Shown here: one piece after another, positions 19,363 to 27,198 of the stretch
Layout: each line of letters starts with the position of its first letter
Numbering within the stretch: position 1 is the first letter of the stretch
Source: Lingula anatina
Taxonomy: Eukaryota; Brachiopoda; Lingulata; Lingulida; Lingulidae
DNA: 27,198 bases
Direction: 5' to 3'
Assembly: GCF_001039355.2 (NCBI RefSeq)
Contig: NW_019775659.1
Location: 1-27,198 of the forward strand
Program-made: the position numbers and the translations under genes
The notes under the pieces: generated by a model
What the model was told of the DNA's origin: nothing
Databases searched by the model: none
Seen by the model: the letters and a program-made list of their open reading frames with translations, nothing else

Positions 19363-22001
19363 GTAAGTGCTGCTAGCAGAAAACTGGGCTCACAGTAGCA
19401 TAGAAAATTAAGCTTGATTTCTTTAAAAATTGCAAAAATTGGAACTTTTATAGTAAATGCAAAAACATTTGACAAATAGAGAAGAAATTTAGTGTATTTT
19501 GTGAGCTCAGGCAGATTAAATTTGCTTTAATTTGTTTCTTTTGTTTAAAAGCTAAGAGCATATTTTTCTCTCTCCTTCTTGTAGGATATCCAGAGATGGG
19601 CAGAGCTCTCAATAGAACTAACAGACCCATAATGTACTCTTGTAGTTGGCCTGCTTATCTAGCAGGAGGACCAAAACTGGTTTGTATATTGCTTAATATG
19701 CACAGCTTGGGATTTTGGTGAAAAGGGGCAACTGAACTGGGGGGAGGGGGGTGGCAAGGGAGATGGGCAGAAAAGGATGAGAATTGGTGATATACTTGTA
19801 TGTACATTGGCAGACCATATAATTCTATGATCATACCAATATTTGGGTCTCTGGCCAGTTTAAGGTCAGTCATGTCATATCCAGAAGAGGGTTAAATTTG
19901 AGAGTAGAGAGAGTCCAGAATGTTCACTTTTTAACAGGCTATCCAGCCATGGGGTATTACTTAAACCAAACTGGAAGACCAATAGTTTATTCATGTGAAT
20001 GGCCAGCTTATCAGACTAAAGAGGTAAGCTGCAGGTAAGGACTCTGCCAAGTGTGGGTAGGATTTAAGCCCTTTTTTTTCATTTAATTTGTTTAAAATGT
20101 TTACTTGTTATATTTATAAGCAATTTTAGTTTTATTTTAATACTGAAGAATTATGCCTAGTTTATTAGTTTGAAATGAAAGGAACAAATGAAATCACACA
20201 TGAATATATATAAAATTGTTAATCTTACAGTGATGAGATTTTAAAAATCTATACTTATACAAGTACATCAACAGAAAATTAAAAATTGTGTGCATTTGAT
20301 AAGTTCAAAAACTGTTTTGGAGTTACATTTCAACTCTGTTGTCAACAGAAATGATAACAGGATGTTATAATTAAAAATATTCCCTTTGACAAAGAATTAA
20401 GATTAAAACATAGGGAATCTATAAACTTTTAATGTGAAATATTAAGTTATACTATTTTTTCGAGAAAAATTGCAGTGAGCTGCACCATAACTAGAGAGTA
20501 AATTAATATATTTTTTAAGTTGTATGGTATTTGAGATGTTTAAGTTATAAAGTGTTTGAGATGTTTTTCATAATAATGTACAACATCTGCCTTGTACTTA
20601 TCTGGCAAGTTGATCAACAGTTTTTTTATCTTCTCACTAAAATATTGTCTTCTAAAATTGTGTAGTAATTATCACATTTTCCTCTCATATACAGCCAGAC
20701 TATCAAGCCATCGCCCAATCATGCAACTTGTGGAGGAATTACGATGACATTCAAGACTCCTGGGACAGCTTGAAGGGAATTATCGATTTCTACGGAGATG
20801 ATAAAGGGAACTTCAGTATGTTTGCTGGGCCAGGGGCATGGAATGACCCAGATATGGTTTGTTCATGTTTGACTTGAATTTTGTTAGATTTTCTTTTGGT
20901 AAATTTTTTGTTTTATTTATTTATTTATTTATTTTGTTTTTGTTTCTTTACTAGTCAGTTCACCTGTCCATTCACTTATTCATTTTGTATCCATTGATTT
21001 TAAACCAAACATGGGTGACATTTCTGATGTCATGAGTGTAGATTGTATAGCGAGTTAACACCACTGTGTTCCTAATAAAGGGTGACTTGCAATAAAACAT
21101 GGACAGTTTTAACACTGGTGTCATCAGTGGTGACATTAACATTAAGCTTTGTATTGTTTTCTTCGGCTGCACCTTCATTGATATTACTCGTTTAAGGTCA
21201 GCAAAACAACGTTTTCAACCTCAGACAAAGTCTATAATTGTATTATATGCGTACAGAAGCATATATTTTCACTTTTAGTTAATCATTGGCAATTATGGTC
21301 TGAGCTATGACCAGCAGAGGGTTCAGATGGCAATGTGGGCCATCATGGCTTCCCCACTGCTCATGGGGAACGATCTAAGGCACATAGCACCCGAGTCTAA
21401 GGCAATACTGCAGAATAAGAATGTAATAGCTATCAACCAAGATCCCATGGGAAAAATGGGGAAGAGAGTTATTAAGGTGAGTACATTTGGGGCATTGTTA
21501 TTTTTAGGGGTTTGTAGTGTTATGCTAGATGTCTGCCACTTTACTTGCATATAAATATATTCATTTACTTTCAGTTTCTAAAGAGGTTTTCAAAGAGAAA
21601 AAAGTTTTGCTCTTTAAATGTTTGCAAACAATTGACCTTTTATGTTAAATGTTATTGTTTGAAGTTATCTGTACTTAAATATCCAGATGAGCTCTTCTTT
21701 TGATGAAAAATTAAAAAGGTGGCGTGTTAATTCTCCCTTTCAGAACAATGACATTCAAGTGTGGACGCGCCCTGTTATGCCAACTGGAAGCTACGCCTTC
21801 ACCATTGTAAACTATGGTGTATATGGCACACCGGCGAAGCTGAACTACAAGTTAAGTGACATGGGAATATCAGGGTCAAAGTCTTACCTCATCACAGAAG
21901 TGTTTGATGGGAGCAAAATAGGAGTTCACACAACTAGTGATGTAGTTACTTACAGCGTCAATCCCACTGGTGTGTTTATGGGAAAGGCAGTGCCACAGTG
22001 A
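14337..22001 (+). CDS. NAGA: GH27 lysosomal alpha-N-acetylgalactosaminidase / alpha-galactosidase with duplicated exon 4
   Basis: The enzyme removes terminal alpha-GalNAc or alpha-Gal from glycoconjugates in the lysosome. Exons: 14337-14500, 16129-16303, 17078-17252, then 19585-19679 (4a) or 19938-20023 (4b), 20695-20856, 21279-21476, 21744-22001. All phases agree, giving 408 residues with 4a or 405 with 4b (human NAGA 411). A signal peptide, [19 protein letters not shown], precedes [28 protein letters not shown] lies in exon 2. The nucleophile is Asp160 in MLKLDGC, and the acid/base is the second Asp of WRNYDD (Asp221 with 4a). [11 protein letters not shown] and AINQDPMG follow, then the beta-sandwich domain. 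Numbering runs exactly four ahead of human NAGA at both catalytic residues. Donors after 4a and exon 5 are the unusual GTTTGT. Vertebrate GLA and NAGA are co-orthologues by inference, so the symbol is approximate. Confidence 0.95.
14507..14553 (+). repeat. Compound (CT)n-(CA)n microsatellite at a splice donor
   Basis: A CT tract of about 14 units is followed by about 9 CA units, beginning six bases into GH27 intron 1. CU-rich RNA binds PTB-type and CA-rich RNA hnRNP L-type splicing factors in animals, so length variation here could affect use of the donor. That effect is inference. Confidence 0.9.
15904..16108 (+). repeat. Pair of diverged direct repeats in GH27 intron 1
   Basis: Bases 15904-15957 and 16055-16108 share the pattern GAAAGC-CTT-GCACATGCAGAGTA, then CATTTG-GCATTTGC-GAATCA. 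Their starts are 151 bases apart. The sequence between the copies is not itself repeated, so this is a dispersed duplication and not a tandem array. The element type is unknown. Confidence 0.7.
16718..16936. mobile_element. MITE-like element, copy 1, in GH27 intron 2
   Basis: About 215 bases bounded by imperfect terminal inverted repeats: the left end reads TTTCCAGAGATTAGATCGAC and the reverse complement of the right end reads TTCCCAGAGCTTTTAGATCG. It is GC-richer than its surroundings and codes for nothing. A second copy lies at about 18230-18395 in the opposite orientation, sharing GGGGAGTCTCACTAGATT. Copy 1 carries an internal 31-base tandem duplication. A (TA)29 tract abuts its right end. 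The superfamily is not recognised. Confidence 0.75.
16796..16857. repeat. 31-bp tandem duplication inside MITE copy 1
   Basis: Two identical 31-base units (16796-16826 and 16827-16857) contain CAGCTTGTAGTAGGCGGGAC. Copy 2 of the element has the matching segment only once, so the duplication arose in copy 1 after the two copies separated, or it varies between family members. Confidence 0.95.
16949..17006. repeat. (TA)29 microsatellite
   Basis: A pure TA dinucleotide tract of 58 bases sits between MITE copy 1 and GH27 exon 3, about 70 bases before the exon 3 acceptor. Confidence 0.97.
17860..17880. repeat. C-rich homopolymer with an undetermined base
   Basis: Twelve C, a G, then seven C and one N at 17880, in GH27 intron 3. 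The N marks an unresolved base or assembly join, so lengths near it are unreliable. Confidence 0.9.
18101..18147. repeat. Long poly-C tract
   Basis: About 47 bases that are almost all C, broken by TTT and single G residues, in GH27 intron 3. Such a tract could form G-quadruplex or i-motif structures in DNA. On the transcribed RNA it is a poly-C binding protein target. It is also prone to sequencing error. Confidence 0.9.
18229..18396. mobile_element. MITE-like element, copy 2, in GH27 intron 3
   Basis: About 165 bases, inverted relative to copy 1. The left end reads CCACAGACATTTAGATCGAT and the reverse complement of the right end CCCACAGATTTAGATCAATC. The interior shares CTCACTAGATT, CTGTCAG, GGCTTAAATG, CCTACTA-AAGCTGTA and GGGGGTAATTAA with copy 1 on the other strand. 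It lacks copy 1's tandem unit. It codes for nothing. Confidence 0.75.
18650..19262. repeat. Imperfect long inverted repeat, possible non-autonomous DNA transposon
   Basis: The left arm (about 18650-18720) and the reverse complement of the right arm (about 19190-19260) share ACACCATCAGT, then CTGCAG, a TCTCT segment, and TGCAATCAGCTTAA, in the same order and similar spacing. The roughly 470 bases between them have no coding capacity. This could be the terminal repeats of a foldback or MITE-type element. Target-site duplications were not clear. Confidence 0.5.
19334..19362. repeat. Poly-T run of 29
   Basis: A pure T homopolymer lies about 220 bases upstream of exon 4a. It could bind U-rich splicing regulators in the RNA, or it could be the tail of an old retroposed sequence. 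Neither can be shown here. Confidence 0.95.
19585..19679 (+). other. GH27 alternative exon 4a, NAGA-type recognition loop
   Basis: The exon follows a strong pyrimidine tract (ctctctccttcttgtag), enters in phase 1 and leaves in phase 0. It encodes [20 protein letters not shown], then [12 protein letters not shown]. Ser192 (codon 19644-19646) and Ala195 (19653-19655) align with human NAGA Ser188 and Ala191, which make room for the N-acetyl group of GalNAc. The loop after WPAY has the same length as in human NAGA and keeps its Gly-Gly. It retains an N-glycosylation sequon, NRT. Its donor is GTTTGT, weaker than that of 4b. Confidence 0.9.
19938..20023 (+). other. GH27 alternative exon 4b, GLA-like recognition loop
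   Basis: This is a second intact copy of exon 4, 258 bases downstream of 4a, with acceptor ttcactttttaacag and a good donor, GTAAGC. Phase is again 1 in, 0 out. It encodes [20 protein letters not shown], then EWPAYQTKE. Over the first 25 aligned residues it shares 18 with 4a. Glu192 (codon 19997-19999) corresponds to Glu203 of human alpha-galactosidase A, which contacts the galactose 2-hydroxyl. Ala195 remains NAGA-like, where GLA has Leu206. The loop is three residues shorter than in 4a. It has no stop and no frameshift, so it does not look like a dead relic. Confidence 0.88.
20024..21278 (+). other. GH27 introns after exon 4b and exon 5
   Basis: The stretches 20024-20694 and 20857-21278 are AT-rich. 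I saw no exon beyond exon 5 (20695-20856), no transposon and no RNA gene in them. A short TTTA-repeat patch occurs near 20914-20932. Confidence 0.6.
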
Positions 22002-23295
22002 TAAAAGGAGAAAAATGGTTTGAAGAGAGTATCTCAACAATATGGAGCTTGATGCAAGCTATAATGTTAAAGGTGCCACTTGATATTTGCAAAAAAAAAA
22101 AAAAATTGACTTTACTGATTGACAATTAAAAAAAAGATATTTGCCAATGAGAAAGTTTTGTTTGAATTTTGATTGATGTCAGTATGGTAATTGGCACAAG
22201 ATGAATTTTGTGCTAGTTTGGTTCAAGTATATTAAAAATCCCTGTAGCTTTATGACAGTAATAAGTTTTGGCAAATGACAGCTGTGTTATGATTAAAATG
22301 ACAAATCATTGGCAGCAATTATCTCTTTTTGGTTACTTTCATTATGTAACAATAATAAATTAAACATTTTGCATAATACCTCTTCATTTTCTATGTCTGT
22401 AGGTATTTAATATAGAAAGATAAGTCTGTCATTGTCATGTTAACATTTTGTACAAGTATAACAAGGATTGCCTTTGTATAGTGAACAAAGACAAATTGCC
22501 CTTTTTACATGTCCCATGTAACAAGTAATCTGTTTTTTTTTTTCATCTTACATTCCATGCCAAAAAGTTTTTAAAAACTTAATTTTTATCAAATTTATAA
22601 TATCTTTGTTAAACATTGTTGAAGAGTGAAGATGGCCAAATGTCAGGTGATTTTTTTTCTGACTTTGGTTCAAAACTAGATGTTAAAAAAATGTAGTTCA
22701 AGTACAACATATGCATACACAAAATTAAGGCTTTTGTTCGAATGTTGAGTTTATTTTCTGTGATCTGTGTAATGCATTAAATGTCAGGATTTTGTAGAGA
22801 TTTTAGAAGATACATTGGTAAATCAAATTATTTTCCACCACTTTCATTTGAAAATCATTTCTCAATAATTCAAACCTGATATCTCTCATGAAATCAAATA
22901 ATATAGTGTGTAATTTCCATATCCTGGTAAAGCCTTCAAAAGGTACCATTGCTATGCAGGTCTTAGGAGCTAGCATACAGGTAGCGTTGTTGAATGTTGC
23001 TTGTTATAATTTGTATGAAATCAGAAAACTGGAGAAATAATTATCTTTGACAATAAAGACTGATTCAGAAGCTGACCAAACGGTTATTTTTGAAGTTGTT
23101 TAAGTACATAAAAATATCAATTCCAGGCTTTCTTATACTGTCCATTCAATGCATGCTAACATACAAGAAATGTATATTGTGAAAAATAGCGAAGTCCAGT
23201 ATTTCTTTGAATATTTTAATTATAAATGGGATATATTGCTAAACCTTATAATTACAACCTATTGGAAAACATTGTTACAAACGAGTATTTGTCTT
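22002..23295 (+). other. GH27 3' untranslated region and convergent intergenic stretch
   Basis: AT-rich sequence after the GH27 stop, with candidate AATAAA signals at 22354-22359 and 23052-23057. The first would give a 3' UTR of roughly 370 bases. No gene was recognised between here and the convergent C1q gene. Confidence 0.6.
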
Positions 23296-23301
23296 TTTAT
23301 T
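23296..23301 (-). promoter_or_regulatory. Possible polyadenylation signal of the C1q gene
   Basis: TTTATT on the plus strand reads AATAAA on the minus strand, about 225 bases after the C1q stop codon, a normal spacing for a 3' UTR. It is a single hexamer match in AT-rich DNA. Confidence 0.4.
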
Positions 23302-23526
23302 CCGGCATTCAGTAAACTGAGTAGGCCTAAAGCCAATAACTGTCACATTGGAACATAGGCTACAACTGCCACGTTTTTAAGTCAGTGAGAAATGGCTAAA
23401 CCGTGATTTCACAATTCTTTGGCTCATATTTTTAACTTCAGGATATTTCGGTGTTTTCTGCGGGCGGTTTGAAGCGACTTCTCTACAATCTCACAACCCA
23501 TGTCCTATTAATGTGAACGCCACGTT

Positions 23527-24372
23527 TTAGTTAATCAAAAAGCCGCTGAAGGAGGCGTACATATCGCTTACACTCCCATAGAATCCTGCTTGGTGATTCT
23601 GAATCACTTTATAAGAGATAGAAACTCTGTCGTCTCGCTCTAGCCGTAAGTTAACACTATTGCTGCCAGTGGTCCAACCATAACCGGTATAGGCCGAGAT
23701 TACGTACTCGTCATTGTGGTTAAGAACCTGCCACCCGTGGTTGCCGCTCATTGTCAAGAAGTGAAAGTCGAAGTGATACAAGCCGCTTACAGGGGCAACA
23801 AACTTGCCAGTGGATGCGTCAAATCCGCCGCCAATGTTTAGAATTACTCTGTCGTACATCATGGGTCCCCCTTCCCGTGAACGGAAGGTTTCGCTTTTAG
23901 CCACGGAAAAGGCGACGCCACTGTCTACATTTCCTGCAATCATAAATTTTAACAAAATTTCAAATTACATCCAAAGAGGGTATCGTTATGTGCCGTAGGA
24001 TTCTGTTGAGTAGCAAAATTAACAGAGCATCAGCAATTTTTAGTAGTAAATACTTATATTGTAAACCGTACTATTATTATTATTATTACTTCTTTTATTT
24101 TTATTTATTTTTTAGTAATTTCATTATTATTATTTGCTGCAAGCGTAAATTGAACATTTCCAGACAGCACCGAAAACATTAAAAAAAATATATTTTTTTA
24201 ATGTATATCCCGATAGGTTGTGAACCTACCAGCAATAAACTGCACATACATGTAGTCTATGAAATACTTCTCATTCACCAAGACTTGTATTATGAAAAAT
24301 TTACCAACCTGTTTTTGATACTGTTTCACCAAAGAGAAAGCCTAACAGACAAAGCACCGCAAACATCTTCAT
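23527..24372 (-). CDS. Small secreted C1q-domain protein
   Basis: C1q-domain proteins form trimeric beta-jelly-roll lectin-like heads; in bivalves many act as secreted recognition molecules. Exons are 24372-24309 and 23933-23527, joined in phase 1, giving 156 residues. The first exon encodes a signal peptide, MKMFAVLCLLGFLFGETVSK, then donor GTTGGT; the acceptor is ttatgattgcag. The C1q domain fills residues 27-156: it opens GVAFSVAK, has YDRVILNIGGGFDASTGKF, VAPVSGLYHFDFHF and a central aromatic stretch, and ends ASFSGFLIN. There is no collagen repeat and no coiled coil between signal and head, so it is a head-only form. It lies tail to tail with the GH27 gene. The ligand cannot be told. Confidence 0.9.
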
Positions 24373-26640
24373 GGCGATGTTCTCCAGAAAGTAGAAAGCA
24401 AATAACCAAATACGCGCGGGTTACATTTAAAGTTTCGCATATTTACGCGTGAACGGTGATAGTTTGTGACTGGATTTGGGAACATCTGCTTTGGGTAATA
24501 ATTTTGTTAATCAGAAGCAGAGATTATGCCTGCACAGGAGTGGAGTTGCTTTGGTGAATAGCACAAAACTGATTTGAAAACAAAATGGAAGGACGAAAAA
24601 TGAACATATTTCAATTTTAAATTGTTGTTTGGACAACTTACAAATGTCGCTTCTAGATCCAAATATTTATTTCAAGATAAAAGCGCTTAGATTTATTTCT
24701 TTCATATCCTTGAACTAAAAATTTCAACAGGATAACAAAGAAAAAGGGAACGTACTCAAAAAAAAAAAAAAAAAAAAAAAAAAATCGCATTTCTTTAACT
24801 ACTCGTAACAAAGCTCGCAAATTACTTTAAAAAATTATTCCCATTGCTTTAAAAATAAGCCGAATGGCGTACAAAGCTACTCAGCAAAATTTAGCTCAAA
24901 CTGAAATAAGGATTGGCATTCAAACGAAGAGGACGTCACCAAATTATATGGAAAAAAACAACTTCTTTGAAAGAATAATCCGGCCATGCTGATTTTCGAA
25001 AGGGACTTATACCTGTTACGAAACAATGGCACATAGCAATTTTTTTAATTAAAATAAAAATACAGGTTGGTTATAGGGCGACCTTTGACATAAATTAAAC
25101 TCAAGAAAAGGAAAGGAATCACTTACTTTACAAGAAAAAAAAACGATCATACTATTTTTTTTATCTAAAATAAAGCACAAATATGTTTTGGCAGTTTTAA
25201 GGTAAATAACAGAGGGCACCGACGACGGTACGGACAGACACATCGATCAAAATACGTATAAAGACACACACAGTGCCTGTATATTAAAACGCATTCACCT
25301 CGTCATTTATTTAACCGCCATTGCAACGACATGTCCCATAGGTATTGTGTGTTAATGTAGCAACTCGGTATTAAAAAAAAAAACACCGACAGCAGTAATA
25401 GATAATACTTGTATGAAAATCTATCACGACCACAAAAGTAGTACATGACACGGAAAATCAGAAGAGCTGCGTGTTAGATGCAGTTGTTCAAGATTCAGTT
25501 TTAATTTTTTTTAATCAATAAAAAATTCATATAACATCGCTTTTATGTTTCTCAGTATAAGCATAGGTTCCTTAATTCAAAAGCTTAAAAGCCTGAAAAT
25601 TCAGTGAGTTTATACTTTTGATACGTTTTGTAATAAGCAGGCCTGAGTTTACAGTACTTGCTTGTGTTGTAAGTGTGTTTCATTAGTATTGTCAGCAAAA
25701 TAAATCAAAAGATAATAAATAAATGAATACAGAGATGAAATGAACAAACATACATGGAAGATGGGGACTATGGAAGATAAAAAAAATTAAGGGCGATCCG
25801 ATTTGATTTATAAGCCTAACCAGCAAACGCTTCCACATGTTGGGGTGACGGAAAACCCATTGTGGGGACCCACCTTGAGACCATCCCGGGCCCCACGTTA
25901 CATAAATTTACCATATTATGATAAAACCCTAGGGATTGGGCTCAGTGGGCTCACATCTTTGGATAACGCTATCTGCAATATATATACTGCTACAGAGATT
26001 CCCAGGTTCCTTGCCTTAAATTCTGCACACGGAAAAGAATGAAACGACTCCATGCTGTAACTTCAACAGAATATACTTTGCTACACTAAAAGTTACATGA
26101 TACAAGTATGGCCTCTCTCTCCTCCTCTCTCTATACATATTGCTCTCTCCTATCCAGTCTCACATCTCATATTACTCTTCTTCCTGCATATTCATCCCTC
26201 TCTAGATTTAAGTGTACGGATTTTTTTATACTAAACTTTATCTACTAAACTGTCCATCACATAACTTAAAAACTGATTGGTTACTTCATACACAAGTCCA
26301 CCCCCTCATGGAGAGGACCGTTAATAATTCCCTGTAATCAAGCTCCAACAGATTACTGGCTTCGAAACAAAGGACATTAAAATTTGAACTGCAAGGTGTG
26401 AAGTATTATCTTGAGATACTATACAACATGGCTTCCTATGTATGAATTTTATGAAACAATGGCTTCCTCCGATTGAGTTAATACATCATGACAGGGACGA
26501 ATTCAGAGATATTTTCTGACAGTCTGACATTTACGTAAGTTTTAAAAGTAATAATTACACTTTCTTCTATACTGTGGTTCCTGACAGTATGCAGGCCTTA
26601 CTGGTGTAGCAGAGTCAACCGCTGATACTAATACCAGGAG
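24373..26640. other. Intergenic stretch without recognised genes
   Basis: AT-rich, with an A-run of about 25 at 24760-24784 and a CT-rich patch at about 26114-26152. The bases just above 24372 should contain the C1q promoter (minus strand), but no clear TATA box was seen. The segment 25800-26040 is less AT-rich than its surroundings and open in one frame for 79 codons. Its protein matches nothing I know, and it could be a worn repeat. Confidence 0.5.
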
Positions 26641-26672
26641 CATGTAGATTTCTTCTTGACAATTCATAGCTT

Positions 26673-26747
26673 TGAGTTCAAGTCACGCGTGTTCTTAACT
26701 CTGAGTTCAAGTCACGCGTGTGCGTTGCCCCGAGTTCAAGTCACGTG
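26673..26747 (+). repeat. Three 29-bp-spaced E-box/C-box repeats upstream of a secreted-protein exon
   Basis: GAGTTCAAGTCACGCGTG occurs at 26674-26691 and 26703-26720, and GAGTTCAAGTCACGTG at 26732-26747, exactly 29 bases apart. The spacers differ (TTCTTAACTCT against TGCGTTGCCCC), so only the core is kept. The third copy has the canonical E-box CACGTG; the first two have CACGCG, a Hairy/HES class C-type core that also contains GCGTG. They end 67 bases before the ATG of the next gene, a typical place for promoter elements or a 5' leader. Confidence 0.7.
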
Positions 26748-26814
26748 CTTCAGCACTGTTGGCACTATCAGAATCTGGCATCGGTTTAATGCGTCTGGAC
26801 AGAATTGATGTGAA

Positions 26815-26884
26815 ATGGAGAATCTCATATGGATCTGCCTTGTTCTTACCGTTACATCACTGGAGCTGAAAGTTCAAGCCCAGG
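26815..26884 (+). CDS. Signal-peptide exon of an unidentified secreted protein, cut by the window edge
   Basis: ATG 26815 begins MENLIWICLVLTVTSLELKV, then QAQ and a split codon, followed by a perfect donor GTAAGT at 26885. It has a short polar start, a hydrophobic core and a likely signal-peptidase site near VQA-Q. A phase-1 intron directly after the signal peptide is the usual layout for extracellular module-built proteins, including the neighbouring C1q gene. The rest of the gene lies beyond the right edge; no second exon was found up to 27198. The product cannot be named. Confidence 0.6.
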
Positions 26885-27198
26885 GTAAGTATGACAGAGG
26901 GCAATTTGTTCTTGGCACACATGTATTACTTTAATACGAAGTCACAAATTGCAGCTGTTAGAAGTGTGCTGTAGGACTTCTGGGTCTATTGTATAATGTT
27001 TCATCTGGCTACACTATTACTTTAGTATCTTAGCAATTCATTGAAGTTGTTACTTCAGAAATAATAATAATTATTTGTTTATTGTCGGCTCTTTAAAACA
27101 ACTCGTTCATTTTTGAACATTTCGTGACCGTCACATCCTTTTCGGAACCTAACGTTGCATAAAAAAAAATCCCGAAAACTACACATTGTGCCAAAAAA
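26885..27198 (+). other. Start of the first intron of the right-edge gene
   Basis: AT-rich sequence after the GTAAGT donor, with no acceptor followed by an open exon that I could support before the window ends. Confidence 0.45.

Larger units (their letters stand above)
17253..19584 (+). other. GH27 intron 3
   Basis: The largest intron of the gene, 2.3 kb, lies just before the alternative exon pair. It holds two poly-C tracts, the N at 17880, MITE copy 2, a long inverted repeat and a T29 run (19334-19362). No additional exon 4 copy was seen in it. Confidence 0.65.

Noticed and set aside
25803-26042. 79-codon open frame in a less AT-rich patch
   Set aside because: There is no family resemblance, no splice context and no signal peptide; it is more likely a decayed repeat or chance.
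26674-26747. Repeats containing GAGTTCAAGTC read as tRNA B-boxes or a tRNA-derived SINE
   Set aside because: No A-box, no cloverleaf and no poly-A tail accompany them. The match is limited to a few bases of the T-loop consensus.
1-27198. CRISPR array, operon or prokaryotic system
   Set aside because: There are no spaced identical direct repeats of that kind, and the whole window is intron-containing animal DNA.

Overview
The window looks like nuclear DNA from an invertebrate animal, most likely a lophotrochozoan such as a bivalve mollusc. It is AT-rich, with many GT-AG introns, dinucleotide microsatellites and homopolymer runs (including pure C runs), one undetermined base at 17880, and a stand-alone secreted C1q-domain gene of the kind that is greatly expanded in bivalves. 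The organism call is inference. The genes themselves were read from conserved protein motifs and from exon-by-exon phase matching.

Layout. (1) Minus strand, 13420 down to 278: a complete OFD1 orthologue (centriole, centriolar satellite and basal body protein). I could follow 23 coding exons in consistent phase to a 1023-residue product. (2) Plus strand, about 3275-5023, nested antisense in OFD1 intron 18: a type II membrane carbohydrate sulfotransferase of the CHST8-14 family. (3) Plus strand, 14337-22001, head to head with OFD1: a complete lysosomal GH27 glycosidase, co-orthologous to vertebrate alpha-N-acetylgalactosaminidase (NAGA) and alpha-galactosidase A (GLA). (4) Minus strand, 24372-23527, tail to tail with the GH27 gene: a small signal-peptide plus C1q protein. 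(5) Plus strand, 26815 to beyond the right edge: the signal-peptide exon of an unidentified secreted protein. Upstream of it lie three 29-bp-spaced CACGCGTG/CACGTG repeats. The stretch 24373-26814 is otherwise without a recognisable gene.

Main discovery candidate: the GH27 gene carries two tandem copies of its fourth coding exon (19585-19679 and 19938-20023), both intact, both bounded by splice sites and both in the same phase (1 in, 0 out). Including both or neither breaks the reading frame, so they should be mutually exclusive. The exon encodes the substrate-recognition loop. Copy 4a reads SCSWPAY, with the Ser and Ala of alpha-N-acetylgalactosaminidase. Copy 4b reads SCEWPAY, with the Glu of alpha-galactosidase A. 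One gene may therefore make two lysosomal enzymes of different sugar specificity by alternative splicing, where vertebrates use two genes.

Other structure: two copies of a MITE-like element lie in opposite orientation around GH27 exon 3, and a larger imperfect inverted repeat sits in GH27 intron 3. The genes do not form a pathway, although the sulfotransferase and the GH27 enzyme both act on glycans.
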